Shown in pieces: positions 1 to 5,070 of a stretch of 5,070 nucleotides of DNA. A program made the position numbers and the translations under genes. The stretch is from Chloroflexota bacterium (GTDB lineage Bacteria; Chloroflexota; Anaerolineae; B4-G1), in NCBI GenBank assembly GCA_003648125.1, contig QMOE01000231.1:1-5070 (forward strand). Reading direction: 5' to 3'. Numbering within the stretch: the first letter of the stretch is position 1; each line of letters opens with the position of its first letter. Below the pieces are notes generated by a model. The model had not been told where the DNA came from, made no database searches, and saw only the letters and a list, made by a program, of their open reading frames with translations.

Positions 1-27
1 GGCGTGTTTTCAGCTTGTGATACTACC

Positions 28-173
28 CAGTACTTTTGCAGATTTCACAAAGTGGCTATGCATGGATCACGCCCCCCTCTAGCTCCCCCGTGGAACGGGG
101 GAGGACAGGCTTCCCCCCTGCAAGCGGGGGGGACTGAGGGGGGGCGGATGCTTTGTAAAGTGCAAAATTACTG
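28..173. mobile_element. MITE-like palindromic element, 146 bp, with 6-bp target duplication
   Basis: The two ends form an imperfect terminal inverted repeat. Positions 28-52 read inward as CAGTACTTTTGCAG followed by ATTTCACAAAG. The reverse complement of 151-173 reads CAGTAATTTTGCAC followed by TTTACAAAG. The element is bracketed by an exact direct repeat ACTACC at 22-27 and 174-179, as expected for a target-site duplication. Inside the ends the palindrome continues: GCAT at 59-62 pairs with ATGC at 148-151, and C-runs at 70-79 pair with G-runs at 136-146. Two further hairpins lie within. There is no room for a transposase, so it would need one supplied in trans. The end pairing and the duplication are seen directly; mobility is inferred. 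Confidence 0.75.
70..146. repeat. Nested C-run/G-run three-hairpin repeat inside the MITE-like element
   Basis: An outer stem pairs 70-79 (CGCCCCCCTC) with 136-146 (GAGGGGGGGCG), with one bulged base. It encloses two hairpins: CTCCCCCG at 83-90 with CGGGGGAG at 96-103 (perfect 8-bp stem, 5-nt loop), and TCCCCCC at 112-118 with GGGGGGA at 127-133. The fold is a cloverleaf-like cruciform. I recall similar C/G-run repeats between genes in Chloroflexota and related genomes, but could not check copy number here. Confidence 0.7.
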
Positions 174-241
174 ACTACCTTCACCTGTCCGATTCGCCAA
201 TGATAACCATTTCTCGGTATTAGTCAAGACAGCCTCTCCCT

Positions 242-623
242 TCAGGACGACCTCCAGCATGCCCAGTCCAGCAGGTAGAACTCGCGCCGGTATTCCGGCA
301 CGACCGTGCCCGCTTTCGTCATCAGGCAAGTACCCAGCCGCGCTTCCACGATGCGGCGGGTGGAGGGTGCAGAGGACAACGTCGCAGCCGCGCAGCGCAG
401 CGGCCCAGGTGCGGCAGACGACCCTGTCCTGCGCGGCGACGGTCTCCCAATCGTAAGTGACGGTGCGGGCGGCGGTCGCGGCGCACCGCTCCGTCACGAA
501 GCTGTCCGCCGGAGCCAGCAGCGTCACATCAACGCCGCGTGCCGGGAAATGGCGCACTGCCTCCGTGACCTATATTTGCGTCCACCCATGCAGGAGGGTG
601 TCTTCGATGAAGCAGACGTGCAT
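242..623 (-). pseudogene. Decayed GT4-like glycosyltransferase, N-terminal remnant
   Basis: From an ATG at 621-623 the minus strand encodes MHVCFIEDTLLHGWTQI and then meets an amber TAG at 570-572. The same frame continues as VTEAVRHFPARGVDVTLLAP up to CDVVLCTLHPP near 360. This resembles the first Rossmann half of GT4/GT-B glycosyltransferases: beta strand, a loop normally HGGTQ-like, a helix with ARG, then DVTLLAP. TAG may replace a TGG Trp codon. From about 358 the coding-like sequence shifts frame and reads RRIVEARLGTCLMTKAGTVV then PEYRREFYLLDW, ending at TGA 242-244. Neither frame alone gives a sensible protein. I infer a loss of bases near 355-360, and the whole C-terminal donor-binding domain is absent. 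The 60 bp between 242 and the repeat at 180 show short coding-like scraps that I could not assign. Exact subfamily and substrate are unknown. Confidence 0.72.
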
Positions 624-624
624 A

Positions 625-724
625 GAGTGATGCGTGGAGCGTGGTGCGTGAAACGTGATGCATGGTGCGTGAAATGTGGTGCGTGCTCTCCGCTCCTCGA
701 CGTTTACGCCTCACGTTTCACGTC

Positions 725-741
<17 letters not shown>
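625..741. repeat. Heptad-unit array in two inverted halves
   Basis: Positions 625-687 divide into nine consecutive 7-bp units resembling GCGTGRW (for example GCGTGGT, GCGTGAA, ACGTGAT, GCATGGT, GCGTGAA, ATGTGGT). Two 21-bp blocks, 639-659 and 660-680, match at 18 of 21 positions. After a spacer, 712-739 holds four units of CACGTYT in the opposite orientation. TGAAACGTGA at 649-658 therefore pairs with TCACGTTTCA at 711-720 or 732-741, so a transcript could fold into a long stem. The array fills the gap between the GH38 gene and the GT4 remnant, and supplies the GH38 stop codon at 725-727. Confidence 0.8.
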
Positions 742-3961
<3,220 letters not shown>

Positions 3962-3988
3962 TGAACCCAACCCTCCTGATTGTAATTG
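3962..3988 (-). repeat. Leader direct repeat, copy B (next to the GH38 start)
   Basis: This copy carries the GH38 Shine-Dalgarno. It shares the exact 10-mer AATCAGGAGG (minus strand; 3972-3981) with a second copy at 4092-4116, whose core is 4101-4110. Outside the core the match is partial but continues on both sides: TTCA against TTTCA downstream, and CAATTAC against CATTTA upstream. The two copies bracket the inverted-repeat element. Confidence 0.65.
3971..3977 (-). promoter_or_regulatory. Shine-Dalgarno of the GH38 gene
   Basis: The minus strand reads AGGAGGG here, a near-complete anti-16S match, followed by 9 nt and then ATG at 3961-3959. This spacing selects the ATG over the in-frame TTG at 3970-3968, which would have no gap to the site. 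Confidence 0.85.
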
Positions 3989-3999
3989 CTCACCCGGCA

Positions 4000-4083
4000 G
4001 TTGAAACCGCGCCTGTGGAGGCCTTCTTCCGCCTGTCCACGCAGGCGGACAGCCAGCTTTAGCTCCTCAGGCGTGGTTTCAAC
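4000..4083. repeat. Nested inverted-repeat element with GTTGAAACC ends
   Basis: The left arm GTTGAAACCGCGCCTG at 4000-4015 pairs with CAGGCGTGGTTTCAAC at 4068-4083, with one mismatch. The match extends imperfectly to 4021 and 4065. Inside, TCCGCCTG at 4028-4035 pairs with CAGGCGGA at 4042-4049 around a 6-nt loop. CTGTCC at 4033-4038 can instead pair with GGACAG at 4047-4052, giving a mutually exclusive hairpin. Similar GTTGAAACC palindromes occur, to my memory, as intergenic repeats in Chloroflexota. No T-run follows on the minus strand, so a simple intrinsic terminator is not supported. Confidence 0.75.
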
Positions 4084-4091
4084 CGTCGGCC

Positions 4092-4116
4092 TGAAAGTAA
4101 CCTCCTGATTTAAATG
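4092..4116 (-). repeat. Leader direct repeat, copy A (at the end of the GH13_18 stub)
   Basis: On the minus strand this copy reads CATTTAAATCAGGAGGTTAC then TTTCA. It overlaps the last codon and the TAA stop (4110-4112) of the GH13_18 stub. It contains the same AATCAGGAGG core as the GH38 leader, but no ATG follows: AGG occupies the place where copy B has ATG. The Shine-Dalgarno in this copy therefore appears orphaned. Confidence 0.6.
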
Positions 4117-4418
4117 ACCCCCTTGGCGTGGGTCTCCAGCACCTCGGACAGCGTTTGGAGCGGTGGTTTGCCCGACTCTGCCACCTGGTCACCGTAAGTG
4201 ATGAGGATGACGTCTCGCCCCGTCAACTGCTCCGGTGGGATGGAGTGCTCCACCGCCGTGCCGGGATGAGAGCTTCGCTGTCGGAACTTGTCCAGAATGG
4301 TGCACAGTTGCTCCAGCAAGGCTGGTGCCCGTTCCGCGCCGTACGAGAATGTCAAGTGGTCGAGGATACATTGTTCGATGGATCCAGACATGGTGAGGTT
4401 TGCCGAGTGTGTTGACAT
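4110..4418 (-). pseudogene. Truncated GH13_18 phosphorylase (sucrose/glucosylglycerate phosphorylase-like), N-terminal stub
   Basis: The intact family phosphorolyses sucrose-like or glucosylglycerate-type alpha-glucosides to glucose 1-phosphate. Only about 102 residues remain. A helical lead-in (SIEQCILDHLTFSYGAERAP) resembles the YcjM N-terminus, and GRDVILITYGDQV then KPPLQTLSEVLETHAKGVI matches the first barrel strand and following helix of GH13_18. Full enzymes are about 560-600 residues and continue with an ILPF.P.SSDDGFSV-type strand. Here a TAA at 4110-4112 follows KGVI at once, so the nucleophile Asp and the acid/base Glu are missing. I chose the ATG at 4418-4416, 10 bp after the upstream stop; ATG 4391-4389 is an alternative, and neither has a good Shine-Dalgarno. 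An ATG at 4487 in the same frame would overlap the upstream gene by about 59 bp and is unlikely. The product should be non-catalytic. Confidence 0.78.
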
Positions 4419-4428
4419 TGGACATATT

Positions 4429-5070
4429 TTATGCCGATTGGTCGAAACGTGCAAGCAGTCGCTCGTGCAACTCAGCATCCTGTCCAATGGCTTCCATCAG
4501 GTCGGACCAGCGGGCAGCGAACTCGGAGTAGCGGGGGGCAAATTCCGTGGCGTGGCGTTGGGCTTGAGCGACGATGGCTTCCGGCGAGCCAAAGCGCGCG
4601 ATGACATCCGGCGTGGCCTCGGCCTGCAACGCCGACAGCGCCTGCTCTTCGACGTCGTCGCGCAGGAAGCGACCAGGGTACGGGTCGAACTGCACCACAT
4701 TCACGCCTGCCAGGCGCAGCTTCTCCCGCTCGTAAACAAAGCGGTAGACGTCTTGCACCAGTTTGGCGTAGGGGAGAGTACCGCAGGCTTCCGGCGGTAG
4801 ATGAGTGATGACCAGTTTCTTGTCCAGCCAGAAGCGGTAGCCGGCCAGATGGGCGTTGATCAGATAGTCAATGTCCTCGCCCCGGGTAATGCCCGGATCA
4901 AACCCCACGCGGGTGAACAGGTCACAGTGGAAGATCATGTTCCCGCCGAAGGCTACCGGCGTCGGGACCAATCGCCCCGGCGTGTCCCGCAACGCCCGCG
5001 TGCCCTCGTTCATGACTGCGCTCTTGTCCAAGAAGATATTGCCTGTGCGTGGGTGCTCCGGCAGCATCAC
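4429..5070 (-). CDS. GT-A glycosyltransferase, GT2-like, C-terminal part (5' end beyond the window)
   Basis: The visible 213 residues are the C-terminal part of a nucleotide-sugar-dependent glycosyltransferase; the frame is open to the window edge. The segment TPVAFGGNMIFHCDLFTRVG, then FDPGITRGEDIDYLINAHLAG, then YRFWLDKKLVITHLPP is the classic acceptor side of a GT-A fold. GEDIDYL (residues 64-70 of this fragment) fits the catalytic-base ED motif. His90 in ITHLPP fits the late metal-binding His seen in GT2/GT78/GT81-type enzymes. The remainder is a helical tail rich in charged residues, ending in ELHERLLARFDQSA. It lacks membrane segments here, suggesting a soluble enzyme. It lies 10 bp upstream of the GH13_18 stub, an operon-like spacing. 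The partner phosphorylase family suggests, weakly, a glucosyl- or mannosylglycerate-type product. Donor and acceptor are not determinable. Confidence 0.82.
   Translation of the reverse strand: MMLPEHPRTGNIFLDKSAVMNEGTRALRDTPGRLVPTPVAFGGNMIFHCDLFTRVGFDPGITRGEDIDYLINAHLAGYRFWLDKKLVITHLPPEACGTLPYAKLVQDVYRFVYEREKLRLAGVNVVQFDPYPGRFLRDDVEEQALSALQAEATPDVIARFGSPEAIVAQAQRHATEFAPRYSEFAARWSDLMEAIGQDAELHERLLARFDQSA

Noticed and set aside
168..557. A 129-residue minus-strand reading frame from a GTG start, as an intact gene
   Set aside because: It starts after an in-frame amber within coding-like sequence, changes to nonsense after about 360 where another frame becomes coherent, and takes its TAA stop from the end of the MITE-like element.
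4000..4083. Intrinsic terminator after the GH13_18 stub
   Set aside because: The stems are strong, but no T-run follows on the minus strand, and the nested pattern fits an intergenic repeat better.

Overview
This window looks like an accessory carbohydrate locus from a moderately GC-rich bacterium. A Chloroflexota (Anaerolineae-like) source is my best guess. It rests on the style of the GH38, GT and GH13_18 proteins, and on families of short intergenic repeats (heptad arrays of the CACGTTT type, GTTGAAACC inverted repeats, C/G-run hairpins) that I associate from memory with that phylum. No marker gene settles it. Every recognisable gene is on the minus strand.

Reading in the direction of transcription, from high to low coordinates: (1) 5070-4429 is the C-terminal part of a GT-A-fold, GT2-like glycosyltransferase, cut by the window edge. 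(2) 4418-4110 is an N-terminal stub of a GH13_18 sucrose-phosphorylase-like enzyme, the family of E. coli YcjM glucosylglycerate phosphorylase. It stops after about 102 residues, before all catalytic parts. (3) 4109-3962 is an intergenic segment holding an 84-bp nested inverted repeat, bracketed by two copies of the leader that carries the Shine-Dalgarno sequence of the next gene. (4) 3961-725 is a complete cytoplasmic GH38 alpha-mannosidase of about 1078 residues, the only intact gene. (5) 741-625 is an array of 7-bp units in two opposite orientations, into which the GH38 stop codon is built. (6) 623-242 is a decayed GT4-like glycosyltransferase remnant with an in-frame amber codon, a frameshift and a missing C-terminal half. 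(7) 173-28 is a 146-bp palindromic MITE-like element with roughly 23-25-bp terminal inverted repeats and an exact 6-bp flanking duplication.

The GH38 enzyme probably releases alpha-linked mannose from small glycans or glycosides in the cytoplasm. It sits between two dead sugar-enzyme genes, each beside a palindromic repeat. The gene itself carries three hairpin-forming stretches that encode Gly/Pro/Ala-rich segments in apparently variable positions. The main interest here is repeat-driven remodelling of a sugar locus, with repeats flanking, truncating and possibly entering reading frames. I see no clear evidence of a new multi-gene biochemical system, and no RNA gene or CRISPR array.
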